This document shows, piece after piece, positions 1-9,111 of a stretch of DNA of 64,000 nt. This DNA is from Robiginitalea sp. SC105 (lineage in GTDB: Bacteria; Bacteroidota; Bacteroidia; Flavobacteriales; Flavobacteriaceae). A program made the position numbers and the translations under genes. Location of the stretch: the NCBI RefSeq assembly GCF_014243345.1, contig NZ_JACLZF010000002.1:1426001-1490000 (forward strand). Reading direction: 5' to 3'. The notes beneath the pieces were generated by a model. It searched no databases and was not told the origin of the DNA. It saw only the letters and a program-made list of their open reading frames with translations. Within the stretch, counting starts at the first letter, position 1. Every line of letters begins with the position of its first letter.

Positions 1-306
1 CCCCTTGGCAACGATTACTTTTACCTGGTGCACAAATGGGGGGACGACCTGCATCCACTGCGGCGTTTACTGGTTTGGCCCTTCCGGAATATCGTCAATC
101 TGACCCTGGTGGTCCTGTTGGCCAGTTACCTGCTCTCTCTGATGGTGCCCGGCGGGTTGTTTTCAAAAAACGACAGCGCGGCGGAATTCTGGATAATTTT
201 CTTCTTTATGTTCAAATCCCTGGCTGCAGTGGTTATTTTTTACGGTTTTGCACTGGGAAAAAACTTTAATCCGGCCATCTGGAACAGTAAATATTTCAAC
301 GCCTGA
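1..306 (+). CDS. C-terminal end of an integral membrane protein (5' truncated by window edge)
   Basis: The reading frame is open from base 1 to the TGA at 304-306, so the start lies outside the window; a GTG at 28 is in frame but probably internal. The visible 101 residues hold two clear hydrophobic segments, one around LTLVVLLASYLLSLMV and one around FWIIFFFMFKSLAAVVIFYG, separated by a short polar stretch, and end in a short polar tail. This is the pattern of the last two transmembrane helices of an inner-membrane protein. I do not recognise the family. The next gene is convergent, ten bases away. Confidence 0.6.
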   Translation, partial: PLGNDYFYLVHKWGDDLHPLRRLLVWPFRNIVNLTLVVLLASYLLSLMVPGGLFSKNDSAAEFWIIFFFMFKSLAAVVIFYGFALGKNFNPAIWNSKYFNA

Positions 307-315
307 ATACAGGAA

Positions 316-1452
316 TCACTGCCCGAGGATGACAAACGGTGCAGCGGGTAATTCAATGTGGTCCAGATACCGGAATTCCCCGTCGATTTGGAGGCGGAGC
401 ATTCCGCCCCTTCCGGGGTCCGAGGCCCTGCGGTAACCCACCAGCAGCAGTCCGTTGAGGCGGTCGTAGCCCACAGCGCTGGCCGTACCAATATCGAGTT
501 CATTCCCCAGTTGTCCGGGGGTCAGGAAGTTGTCGAAATAATAAATCCTCAGGGTACGCCCCGGGAAGTCATATACGGCTGCCGCCGAGACTCCTGCCCA
601 GGGACCTTCAGTAACCGGGTAGGTATAGAACAGGCGTTCGCCAGTTGCATCTGAAAACGGATTCTGGTTACAGAACCCGGGCCGGAAGGAATCCTGGTAG
701 CGAATCTTTTCCAGATTGGTCAGGGAATCCATGTCCAGGAGCTGGTGCAGGTCGGGGTAACCGATGAGCAGGCTGCTTTGTCCGACACGGGTCAGTGACC
801 GCGCCCCGGGTTCCAGGGCCAGGTCCTCCAGGATTTCCATGTTCCCGGCATGCACAACCACCAGCCTGCTGGAATTACCTTCTGTCAGTTCGTTCGTGAC
901 CAGTACGTAAATACGATTTCCGTCCGTTTCAAGGTCTACAGGCTGTCCTTCAAGGATCAGGTCGGCGGGCGCACCCCCTTCCAGGGGGAATTTACGCAAG
1001 ATGTAGGCAGGGGGTTTTTCGCCATTCTCTGTATTGCGGATGGCCAGGAAAAGTGTGGTGCCCGCATGCGCAATGGACAACAAATCGGATTTGCACGGAT
1101 CGAATCCGGCGAGCACTTCCCCGGTGAGGAGGATTTGTTCCGGGTACCGGTAAAGGCCGGCACGGCCATCGCAGGGTGACTGCCCGGTAACAAAACTCAG
1201 TCCCCCGGGGTTTCGGTAAAACAATTCGGGAAGCGATTCCCCCGAATAGACTTCACTGCCCCCTGAAAGTTCAATTCCTTCGGAATCCGAACTGAGAAGA
1301 GCGGTTCCGAGCGTTCCCCCGGAACCAGTCAGAACGGTGTAATCGGCAGGACGCAAAACGCTTTCAGGCGTCTCTCCCCCGGATGAATCAGGCGTTGTAC
1401 AGCTCCCCACCAGCCATAGTCCCGCCAGTAGTAACGGCAGGTAGGCTTTCAT
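316..1452 (-). CDS. Predicted lipoprotein, beta-propeller-like, unknown function
   Basis: 378 residues. The N-terminus is a lipoprotein signal peptide with a lipobox ending LVGSC, so the mature protein is probably anchored on the periplasmic side or surface. The rest is rich in beta-strand-like blocks, with repeated patterns of hydrophobic strand, Gly/Asp turn and strand (for example GNRIYVLVTNELTEG, SSLLIGYPDL), which suggests a propeller fold. I see no enzyme motif. It starts 30 bases downstream of the ABC-F gene on the same strand, so the two may be co-transcribed. The propeller call is inference from composition only. Confidence 0.7.
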   Translation of the reverse strand: MKAYLPLLLAGLWLVGSCTTPDSSGGETPESVLRPADYTVLTGSGGTLGTALLSSDSEGIELSGGSEVYSGESLPELFYRNPGGLSFVTGQSPCDGRAGLYRYPEQILLTGEVLAGFDPCKSDLLSIAHAGTTLFLAIRNTENGEKPPAYILRKFPLEGGAPADLILEGQPVDLETDGNRIYVLVTNELTEGNSSRLVVVHAGNMEILEDLALEPGARSLTRVGQSSLLIGYPDLHQLLDMDSLTNLEKIRYQDSFRPGFCNQNPFSDATGERLFYTYPVTEGPWAGVSAAAVYDFPGRTLRIYYFDNFLTPGQLGNELDIGTASAVGYDRLNGLLLVGYRRASDPGRGGMLRLQIDGEFRYLDHIELPAAPFVILGQ

Positions 1453-1482
1453 TTGTCATTGAATTAATATGACGGGGCCGTT

Positions 1483-3177
<1,695 letters not shown>

Positions 3178-3252
3178 TTAAAATCAGGACCCGCAAATGC
3201 CTGATACTCCATTTTTAACTAGCCATTAACAGGCGGACCATGGGTGTTTCAG

Positions 3253-3260
3253 TAGTTTTG
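3253..3260 (+). promoter_or_regulatory. Bacteroidota -7 promoter box (TAGTTTTG)
   Basis: Exact TAnnTTTG match 24 bases upstream of the ATG at 3285. It lies downstream of an in-frame ATG at 3240, which argues that 3240 is not the true start of the lipoprotein that follows. No clear -33 TTG element. Confidence 0.45.
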
Positions 3261-3284
3261 TTTAGGAATTTGCAGATGCGATCT

Positions 3285-4673
3285 ATGCTGAAAAAATACA
3301 TTTTTGTCTTTCTTCTCGTACTGGTGTGTTCCTGTGGGGATTCAGATCCGCAATCTTCAGCCGTTTTTATTGGGGGTGAAATTGTCAACCCAACGGCCAA
3401 CAACGTGGTGCTTTTCAAAGGGGAAACGGCGGTGGATTCGGCCTTTCTCGACGAAAATAACCGTTTTGAAATCCGCGTGGATTCGCTGGAGGATGGCCTG
3501 TATTATTTCCTGCACAAACCGGAAATGCAATACGTTTACCTGGAGCAGGGCGACAGCCTGCAAATCCGGCTCAACACGGTGGCGTTTGACGAGTCCCTGA
3601 TCTTTTCGGGCCGGGGCGAGGTGATCAACAACTTCCAATTGGAGGTTTTCCTGGATACTGAAAAAGAGGAACAGGTGATCCGCGAGGCCTTTTTTCAATT
3701 GGAACCCCAGTCATTCAGTGCCAAACTGGATTCCCTCAGCGACCGGAAGGTAGCACAGCTCAACGAGTTGCAGGAGGAAGAAGGTTTTTCAAAAGCAGCC
3801 TACGATCTGGCCTATGCCAGTATCCGCTACAAATACTGGACCTTCAAGGAGGGATACCCATTCTGGCACCGCCGGGCTTCTGACGATAAAACCCTCCACA
3901 GTCTCCCCGATGATTTTTATGCGTACCGGGACCAGGTTTCCTACAGCGACCCGCAGTTGACCTACCTGCGCCCCTATTACGATTTTATGAAATTCCATAT
4001 CGGGAACCTGGCCTTTATGGGGTGCAAGGAGGCTTGCGGGGAAAAAGTCACCAGGGTCACCAACCAGTTGCACTTCAACCGGCACCAGCTGCAGCTGATA
4101 GACAGCCTGGTGCATCAGGAAACCCTCAGGGACAACCTTTTCCGAACAGTTGCCATCGAATACCTGCTCAAGCATGATTCAGAGGAGAATTTTGAGGTCT
4201 TTATGGAGGATTTCCACCAGCGTTCCGCCAACAACCGACACCTGCCGGAAATAGCCCGCCTGGGCCAGGATATCCGGAACCTGAGACCCAACAACCCCCT
4301 GCCCCCGCTGCAGGTTGTGGATGTACAAGGCGAACAGCACTGGTTGCGGGACATCCCCAGGGAAGGTCAGCAAATCGTCTTTTATTTCTGGTCAGGGCCC
4401 GAGCAGCGTCATTTAAAAAATATTACCCAAAGGGTTCGTCAATTGCAGGAACACCACCCCGAATACCGCTACGTGGGAATCTGCATGCGCACGGACATGG
4501 ATCAGTGGAAAAGCCTGATGGCCTCCTACAGTCTGGATCCAGGCGACCAGTTCCTGGCGCCGGATTACGAACAATTTGCGCACGCTCTGGTCGTCTACAA
4601 CCCGTATAAGAGCGTTATAGCCAAAGATGGTATCATCATTGATGGTTTCGCCAACCTGAATACCTCCTTCTAA
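3285..4673 (+). CDS. Lipoprotein with DUF4369-like N-terminus and thioredoxin-like C-terminus lacking CxxC
   Basis: 462 residues from ATG 3285 (ATG 3276 is also possible). The start gives a clean lipoprotein signal, MLKKYIFVFLLVLVCSC. Next comes a beta-rich region (GGEIVNPTANNVVLFKG onward) resembling the DUF4369 domain of Bacteroidota TlpA-like proteins, then a helical middle part. The last about 120 residues have a thioredoxin-like layout (PLPPLQVVDVQGEQHWL, then IVFYFWS), but where the redox CxxC should be the sequence is FWSGPEQRH. It therefore probably does not act as a disulfide reductase and may be a binding or scaffold relative. It stands alone between divergently and convergently oriented neighbours. 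Confidence 0.75.
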   Translation: MLKKYIFVFLLVLVCSCGDSDPQSSAVFIGGEIVNPTANNVVLFKGETAVDSAFLDENNRFEIRVDSLEDGLYYFLHKPEMQYVYLEQGDSLQIRLNTVAFDESLIFSGRGEVINNFQLEVFLDTEKEEQVIREAFFQLEPQSFSAKLDSLSDRKVAQLNELQEEEGFSKAAYDLAYASIRYKYWTFKEGYPFWHRRASDDKTLHSLPDDFYAYRDQVSYSDPQLTYLRPYYDFMKFHIGNLAFMGCKEACGEKVTRVTNQLHFNRHQLQLIDSLVHQETLRDNLFRTVAIEYLLKHDSEENFEVFMEDFHQRSANNRHLPEIARLGQDIRNLRPNNPLPPLQVVDVQGEQHWLRDIPREGQQIVFYFWSGPEQRHLKNITQRVRQLQEHHPEYRYVGICMRTDMDQWKSLMASYSLDPGDQFLAPDYEQFAHALVVYNPYKSVIAKDGIIIDGFANLNTSF

Positions 4674-4805
4674 AGTACCTATTCAAAGGATTTCTTGGGG
4701 GGATACAGGGGATCCTCTGAACCCCAACTTCAAAGAATCTGTTCAGGAGTTCTTTAGGTGCTATTCGGTTTTAGTACCCTTCCGCTTCATTAGTAGCCTT
4801 CCCCT

Positions 4806-5465
4806 TTATGAGTTGCCCTTGCGGTAATCGGCAAGGAATTTTTCCAGGCCGATATCGGTCAGCGGGTGCTTGAGCAGGCCTTCGATTGCAGAAAGCGGGC
4901 CGGTCATTACATCCGCACCGATCTTGGCACAATCGATGACATGCATGGTATGCCGGATGGAGGCCGCCAGGATTTCCGTACTATACCCGTAGTTGTCATA
5001 GATTTCGCGGATTTCCGCGATGAGGTGCAACCCGTCTGTGGAAATGTCGTCCAGCCGCCCGATAAAGGGGGAAACATAAGTGGCCCCGGCTTTGGCAGCC
5101 AGAAGGGCCTGGCCTGCCGAAAAGACAAGCGTGCAGTTGGTCCGGATCCCCTTGTCAGAAAAATATTTTAACGCCTTTACGCCATCGCGGATCATGGGCA
5201 CCTTGACGACGATCTGCTCGTGCAATTCAGTGAGTTCCTCCCCCTCGGCAATAATTTCATCAAAGGTGGTGGCAATCACCTCGGCCGAAACATCCCCGCC
5301 ATCCACGATGTTGCAGATATCGATATAGTGTTTGAAGATGTTGTCCTTGCCGGTAATCCCCTCTTTGGCCATCAGCGAGGGATTGGTGGTGACCCCGTCC
5401 AGTACGCCAAGGGCCTGCGCTTCGCGAATCTGGTCCAGGTTGGCGGTATCGATAAAAAATTTCAT
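4806..5465 (-). CDS. tal: Transaldolase / fructose-6-phosphate aldolase-like (small TalC-type)
   Basis: 219 residues from ATG 5465; an in-frame upstream ATG at 5504 is rejected because the family starts [13 protein letters not shown]. This is the short transaldolase subfamily, a single TIM barrel. It transfers dihydroxyacetone units between sugar phosphates in the non-oxidative pentose phosphate pathway, or acts as a fructose-6-phosphate aldolase. The Schiff-base lysine is K88 in IVVKVPMI, and VTTNPSL near residue 25-31 is the family signature. No redox or regulatory domain is fused. A promoter-like element lies in the 3' end of the upstream SDR gene, so it is likely transcribed independently. 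Confidence 0.93.
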   Translation of the reverse strand: MKFFIDTANLDQIREAQALGVLDGVTTNPSLMAKEGITGKDNIFKHYIDICNIVDGGDVSAEVIATTFDEIIAEGEELTELHEQIVVKVPMIRDGVKALKYFSDKGIRTNCTLVFSAGQALLAAKAGATYVSPFIGRLDDISTDGLHLIAEIREIYDNYGYSTEILAASIRHTMHVIDCAKIGADVMTGPLSAIEGLLKHPLTDIGLEKFLADYRKGNS

Positions 5466-5490
5466 ACGTATGTCTTCTTTAAGATTTCCC

Positions 5491-5505
5491 GGTGCAAAAC
5501 GCACC
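5491..5505 (-). promoter_or_regulatory. Small hairpin in the leader of the transaldolase gene
   Basis: GGTGC and GCACC form a perfect 5-bp stem around a 5-base loop, about 25 bases upstream of the ATG at 5465 and just downstream of the predicted -7 box. It would sit near the 5' end of the mRNA. Role unknown; it could be a stability hairpin or chance. Confidence 0.25.
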
Positions 5506-5508
5506 GTA

Positions 5509-5540
5509 CAAAACTACAATTTATAATGCTTTAGGAGCAA
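5509..5540 (-). promoter_or_regulatory. Bacteroidota promoter (TTG - 21 - TAGTTTTG) for transaldolase
   Basis: On the minus strand TTG (5540-5538) is followed after 21 bases by TAGTTTTG (5516-5509), matching the -33 and -7 elements used by the primary sigma factor of Bacteroidota. It overlaps the last codons and stop of the SDR gene and would give a leader of about 40 bases. Confidence 0.45.
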
Positions 5541-6326
5541 GCGCTCGAATATTTTATCCGGCAGGAGCCGCTTGAGGCTGAGGGAAAAACGCTGCATGGG
5601 GCTGCCAACCGCATAGTGCACCTTCGGATTTTTCTTTTGCAGGATTCCATGGATCTTCCGGGCTACCTCCATGGGGTCATTTCCCGAATCGACATGGTCA
5701 TTCATGAGGTCCAGGCTGTTCCCATACGTCTCCCGATAAGGGGAATTTTCCCTAAGCGGGCTGTGGAAGCGACCTGCAGCTATATTGGTGGAATAGTCCC
5801 CCGGTGCCAGGGTGCACATCAGGATCCCGAAACTCCGCAGTTCCATCCGGTACGCCTCCGTTGCAATACCCAGGGCCGACTTCCCGGCACTGTATACGCC
5901 CCGGTACGGCAACCCCATATACCCTGCAATCGAAGTAATGTTTACGATAAAGCCCTCCCCCTGCTTCCTCATAGCCGGCACTACGCTGCGGATGACACGG
6001 AGAGGTCCGTGAAAATTCGTTTCCATGGCATCCAGGCAGGCCTCGTGGGGAGTCTCCTCGAGCGGGCCGGTAATCCCCACCCCGGCATTATTGATCAGGA
6101 TGTCGATGCGCCCTTCCTGTCGGAGCAGTTCCGCTACCGCTTCCTGCACGGAGGCTTCTTCCCTTACGTCCATCCGGAGGAACCGGACTGCCCCGGCACC
6201 GGAAATGCGCGAGGGGTTCCGGGAAGTGCCATAGACGCGATATCCCTTCCCGGCAAGAAAATTAGCAGTTGCTTCACCCAGGCCGGAGGAAGCTCCGGTA
6301 ATGAGTACGACTCCCTTATTTTTCAT
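5514..6326 (-). CDS. Short-chain dehydrogenase/reductase (SDR)
   Basis: 270 residues, classical SDR. A Rossmann glycine motif TGASSGLGEA (10-19), the NNAG motif (79-82), catalytic Ser132 and the Tyr145-x3-Lys149 pair (YSAGK) are all intact, so it should be an active NAD(P)H-dependent oxidoreductase. The substrate cannot be read from the sequence. The C-terminal part (LSLKRLLPDKIFERLLLKHY) is like that of SDRs acting on lipid or sterol-like substrates, which is a weak hint only. It ends just upstream of the transaldolase gene on the same strand; there is no sign of functional linkage. Confidence 0.9.
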   Translation of the reverse strand: MKNKGVVLITGASSGLGEATANFLAGKGYRVYGTSRNPSRISGAGAVRFLRMDVREEASVQEAVAELLRQEGRIDILINNAGVGITGPLEETPHEACLDAMETNFHGPLRVIRSVVPAMRKQGEGFIVNITSIAGYMGLPYRGVYSAGKSALGIATEAYRMELRSFGILMCTLAPGDYSTNIAAGRFHSPLRENSPYRETYGNSLDLMNDHVDSGNDPMEVARKIHGILQKKNPKVHYAVGSPMQRFSLSLKRLLPDKIFERLLLKHYKL

Positions 6327-6395
6327 GTTTCCAAATTACGGATAAAACGATGGATTTTGCAGCCCGGAGCACCGGCAGCCCAGAATTTCGGGCAT

Positions 6396-6403
6396 AAAAA
6401 AAA
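6396..6403 (-). terminator. U-tract terminator of the SRP RNA
   Basis: A run of eight A on the plus strand follows the closing stem of the SRP RNA, giving eight U in the transcript. The 5'-3' terminal stem of the RNA itself serves as the hairpin arm. Confidence 0.6.
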
Positions 6404-6499
6404 CGGCAAGCTACCTACATCGCACCGCTACGACCGCATACCCTTGCTGCGTTCCCGCCCTGGGGGATTCTGCAGGAGCTGGTCGTGTAGGACTTGCCG
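6404..6499 (-). ncRNA. ffs: Signal recognition particle RNA, small bacterial type (4.5S)
   Basis: The minus strand carries the conserved SRP core in the form CAGGGCGGGAACGCAGCAAG, with the GGAA tetraloop and the asymmetric internal loop that binds Ffh. The ends are complementary (CGGCAAGTCCTAC at the 5' end against GTAGGTAGCTTGCCG at the 3' end), which closes the single long hairpin. Length is about 96 bases, normal for the Alu-less bacterial type. A perfect promoter sits directly upstream and a U tract directly downstream. The RNA works with Ffh and FtsY in co-translational targeting of membrane proteins. The exact ends are inferred from stem and promoter positions. Confidence 0.93.
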
Positions 6500-6503
6500 C
6501 GCG

Positions 6504-6533
6504 CAAATATACGATCTTTTGTTTTTGGGACAA
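6504..6533 (-). promoter_or_regulatory. Strong Bacteroidota promoter of ffs (TTG - 19 - TATATTTG)
   Basis: On the minus strand TTG (6533-6531) is separated by 19 bases from TATATTTG (6511-6504). Both elements match the Bacteroidota consensus, and the predicted start, about five bases beyond the -7 box, coincides with the 5' base of the SRP RNA stem. This is the best promoter in the window. Confidence 0.7.
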
Positions 6534-6597
6534 TGGAAATGCATCCGTAATTTAGCAACTGATCCGGGCGGCCTGCCCATATTTTTATTTGCAAGAA

Positions 6598-7647
6598 ATG
6601 ATTATGACGTATTGGAAAATAAGCTTATCCGGGCTACTGCTCGGACTCTTCCTGGGATGTGGCGGGAACGACCCCTCCAGGGATTTTGCCATCGAACTCG
6701 GTGAGGGCGGTAAGAAATTCACGCATAACCAGGAGGTATCCATCGGGCTCCGGAACACGTCCGGGCTTGAAGTGGACTCGGTCCGGTATTTCCTGGACGG
6801 AAGCCCTCTGGCCCTGCAGGATGGCAGGGCGGTGCTGGCATCCCGTACCCTGGGCGAAAAATCGCTGGAGGCCAGGATCCATGCCGGCGGTACCCTTATT
6901 CGCGTCGAAAAAGACTTTGACCTTTTGGCCGAAAAGGCGCCCGAAATCTATACCTACGAGATACTGAATACCTATCCCCACGACCAGGAGGCCTTTACGC
7001 AGGGATTGGAATTCCGGGGGGATACGCTGTATGAAAGCACGGGACAGAGGGGATATTCCAGCCTTCGCAAGGTGGATTACCGGTCCGGGGAGATCCTGGC
7101 ACAAACAGACCTGTCCGACAACTATTTCGGCGAAGGGATCAGCCTGCTCGGGGATACGCTCTACATGCTTACCTGGCAGAGCAAAACGGGCTTCCTGTTC
7201 GATCCGGATACCCTGGAAAAACTCGGCAACTTTGCTTATGGGGAAAGCAAAGAGGGCTGGGGGCTGTGCAACGACGGGCAGGTGCTATACAAGAGCGATG
7301 GCAGCCAGCGGATCTGGAAACTCGACCCCCGGACGCTCCGCGAAATCGGCCATATCGAAACCGTGACCGATAAGTCCGTTTTCAACAAGGCCAATGAACT
7401 CGAATTTGTCAACGGGAAAATCTACGCCAACGTGTGGCAAAAACCGAGCATGATGATTATTGACGCCGCCAGCGGGGCTATTGAGGGCGTGGTCAACTTC
7501 GGGGGGTTGGAAAAAAAAGTAACCCAGCACGACCGCCTGGATGTATTTAACGGGGTAGCCTACCACGCGGGCAGGGGGTCCTTCTTTGTGACGGGCAAGC
7601 GCTGGGACAAACTCTTTGAGGTCCGCATTGTAAAACGCGAGCCATGA
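6598..7647 (+). CDS. Glutaminyl-peptide cyclotransferase (glutamine cyclotransferase family), lipoprotein
   Basis: 349 residues from ATG 6598 (ATG 6604 also fits). A lipoprotein signal ends GLFLGC, so it is exported and lipid-anchored. After an N-terminal accessory region of about 110 residues comes the plant/bacterial-type glutamine cyclotransferase propeller (YPHDQEAFTQGLEF, LYESTGQRGYSSL, EGISLLGDTLYMLTW, KANELEFVNGKIYANVW). The family converts N-terminal Gln of peptides to pyroglutamate, releasing ammonia; unlike the animal enzyme it is a five-bladed propeller. The stop overlaps the start of the thioesterase gene by four bases (ATGA), so the two are translationally coupled. Confidence 0.9.
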   Translation: MIMTYWKISLSGLLLGLFLGCGGNDPSRDFAIELGEGGKKFTHNQEVSIGLRNTSGLEVDSVRYFLDGSPLALQDGRAVLASRTLGEKSLEARIHAGGTLIRVEKDFDLLAEKAPEIYTYEILNTYPHDQEAFTQGLEFRGDTLYESTGQRGYSSLRKVDYRSGEILAQTDLSDNYFGEGISLLGDTLYMLTWQSKTGFLFDPDTLEKLGNFAYGESKEGWGLCNDGQVLYKSDGSQRIWKLDPRTLREIGHIETVTDKSVFNKANELEFVNGKIYANVWQKPSMMIIDAASGAIEGVVNFGGLEKKVTQHDRLDVFNGVAYHAGRGSFFVTGKRWDKLFEVRIVKREP

Positions 7648-8030
7648 GGCGGTATACGAAGCAGATTCAGGTTGTCGAAACCGACCTGGACGAGCTCAAC
7701 CACGTCAACAACATCCGCTACCTGGAGTGGGTGCTCCAAATAGCCGGAGAACATTGGGCAACCCTCACCAGACCGGACTGGGAAGCGTCCTTCATCTGGG
7801 TGGTCAAAAGCCACCATATTTCCTATTTCCGGTCGGCCGTAAAAAATGATGCGCTTGAATTGGAAACCTATGTGGACCAGGCCCGGGGTGCACTTTCACA
7901 CCGCGTCGTGGAGATACGCCTGGCCGGAACGGATACCCGGGTGGCCACCTGTAAAACCGAATGGTGCCTACTCGATAAATCGAGGCTGAAGCCCGTTCGC
8001 ATGCCGGAAGCGATGCTTCAGGCTTTTTAA
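7644..8030 (+). CDS. Hotdog-fold acyl-CoA thioesterase (4HBT family)
   Basis: 128 residues, one hotdog domain. The signature near the N-terminus, ETDLDELNHVNNIRYLEW (12-29), matches the YbgC/4HBT type with Asp and His near the active site. Such enzymes hydrolyse acyl-CoA or acyl-ACP thioesters; the chain preference cannot be seen. Its start overlaps the stop of the cyclotransferase gene by four bases, although the two reactions are unrelated, so the coupling may only reflect compact gene packing. A rho-independent terminator is built into its last codons. Confidence 0.88.
   Translation: MRRYTKQIQVVETDLDELNHVNNIRYLEWVLQIAGEHWATLTRPDWEASFIWVVKSHHISYFRSAVKNDALELETYVDQARGALSHRVVEIRLAGTDTRVATCKTEWCLLDKSRLKPVRMPEAMLQAF
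8003..8028 (+). terminator. Rho-independent terminator overlapping the end of the thioesterase gene
   Basis: GCC (8003-8005) pairs with GGC (8021-8023) and GAAGC (8007-8011, after a G/A mismatch) with GCTTC (8015-8019), loop GAT, followed directly by five T (8024-8028). The hairpin lies wholly inside the coding sequence and the T run supplies part of the stop codon. Confidence 0.6.
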
Positions 8031-8238
8031 CCCCTAACGCCTTGTATTTCATTAAGTTGTGCAATATAAATAAGGTTTTTCTTATTAATTATATTCTATT
8101 TTCTTAATAAAACCGGCGTTCCATCTTACTTATCCGTAATTATTTCCGCCTTTAGCAAGGTTTCCCATACTATTTCTATGGTTTTTACATAGGTCTAAGC
8201 GCCTTGTAATCATTAATTTAACAGAAATTATTTCGGGC

Positions 8239-8970
8239 TTGGAATTTAACTACGGTATTGTCGATCCCAATGCGGCCTCCTTCCTCCAGTTGCAACATTT
8301 CCTGGAGGAATATGAGGGGTTGCAATGTGTTTCCCATGATGCCGAGCCCAGGGATGCCCTCAACAGCATCCTGAAATTCAAACCGGATATCGTTTTTGTC
8401 AACCTCGAAGAGCGGGCGTCCGAAATTTTTGCAATGATCCGGGACATCCACCAATATTTGGAATCCATCCCGGTATATATCGGAATGGCCCAGAGCAGGG
8501 ACCATGCCTATGAGGCGATCAAACACCAGTTTTTTGATTACTGGGTACTGCCATTCTCCGAATTCGAGATCCGCAAAACCCTCTTAAAAGTCGGCAAGCG
8601 TCTACCCAAGCCCGAATCGGCACCGGTTATTTGCCTGCAGTCGTACAAGGATTACCAATTTCTCAACACCAATGAAATCCTCTACCTCAAGGCCGACAAC
8701 AACGCCACGGATTTCATCCTGAAAGACGGTTCCCGGGTCAGCGCCTTTAAGACGCTCAAGAGCTTCGAACAACAATTGCCAGCCAATTTTGTACGCGTCC
8801 ACCAGAGTTACATCCTGAACCGGGACTACATTTCCCGGATCAATTACGGCAAAAGCAGGTTTACCCTGAAGTTTGGAAAAGCAGAATTGCCATTCTCACG
8901 CGGATACCGCCAAAATGTGGATGCACTTAAACAGGCCCTCTCCCTGAAATCCCTGAGCGGGGATAATTGA
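8239..8970 (+). CDS. LytTR DNA-binding regulator with a degenerate receiver domain
   Basis: 243 residues from TTG 8239; no ATG occurs upstream in frame, so a TTG (or ATT) start is needed. Residues 1-120 follow a CheY-like receiver, but key positions have changed: the phospho-acceptor is Asn55 (DIVFVNLEE, where LDIEM is usual), the acidic pair is reduced to VDP, and the conserved Lys before Pro-Phe is Leu (WVLPFSEFE). Phosphorylation is therefore unlikely. Residues about 130-235 are a LytTR domain (LNTNEILYLKADNN, FVRVHQSYILNRDYI) that binds direct repeats on DNA. No kinase gene is adjacent upstream. A 209-base AT-rich gap precedes it. It may read another signal or be constitutive. Confidence 0.88.
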   Translation: MEFNYGIVDPNAASFLQLQHFLEEYEGLQCVSHDAEPRDALNSILKFKPDIVFVNLEERASEIFAMIRDIHQYLESIPVYIGMAQSRDHAYEAIKHQFFDYWVLPFSEFEIRKTLLKVGKRLPKPESAPVICLQSYKDYQFLNTNEILYLKADNNATDFILKDGSRVSAFKTLKSFEQQLPANFVRVHQSYILNRDYISRINYGKSRFTLKFGKAELPFSRGYRQNVDALKQALSLKSLSGDN

Positions 8971-9039
8971 CTGAATTCTCGTACCACCCTGCCGAATACT
9001 AACAGATCCCCACTGCTGGCTAAATGCAGGCTCAAATAA

Positions 9040-9069
9040 TACCATGTCCCCCATGGTAATACTATTTTT
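9040..9069 (+). terminator. Inverted repeat followed by a T run between the LytTR gene and the repeat lipoprotein
   Basis: TACCATG (9040-9046) and CATGGTA (9052-9058) form a perfect 7-bp stem around TCCCC, followed after six bases by a run of T. It may terminate the LytTR transcript. It could equally be an operator for the lipoprotein gene that starts at 9112, about 50 bases downstream. Confidence 0.4.
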
Positions 9070-9111
9070 CAACTATAAAAGATCCTCTAACCTTCTAATA
9101 CTATTTGAATT

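Noticed and set aside
4674-4805. Possible terminator in the TTGGGG/CCCCAA inverted repeat
   Set aside because: The stem (4695-4700 with 4722-4727) is weak with a long loop, and no T run follows on either strand.
5616-6704. Long open frame (362 codons) on the plus strand opposite the SDR gene and the SRP RNA
   Set aside because: It is a shadow of a motif-complete SDR on the other strand and crosses the ffs gene; no domain pattern in its translation.
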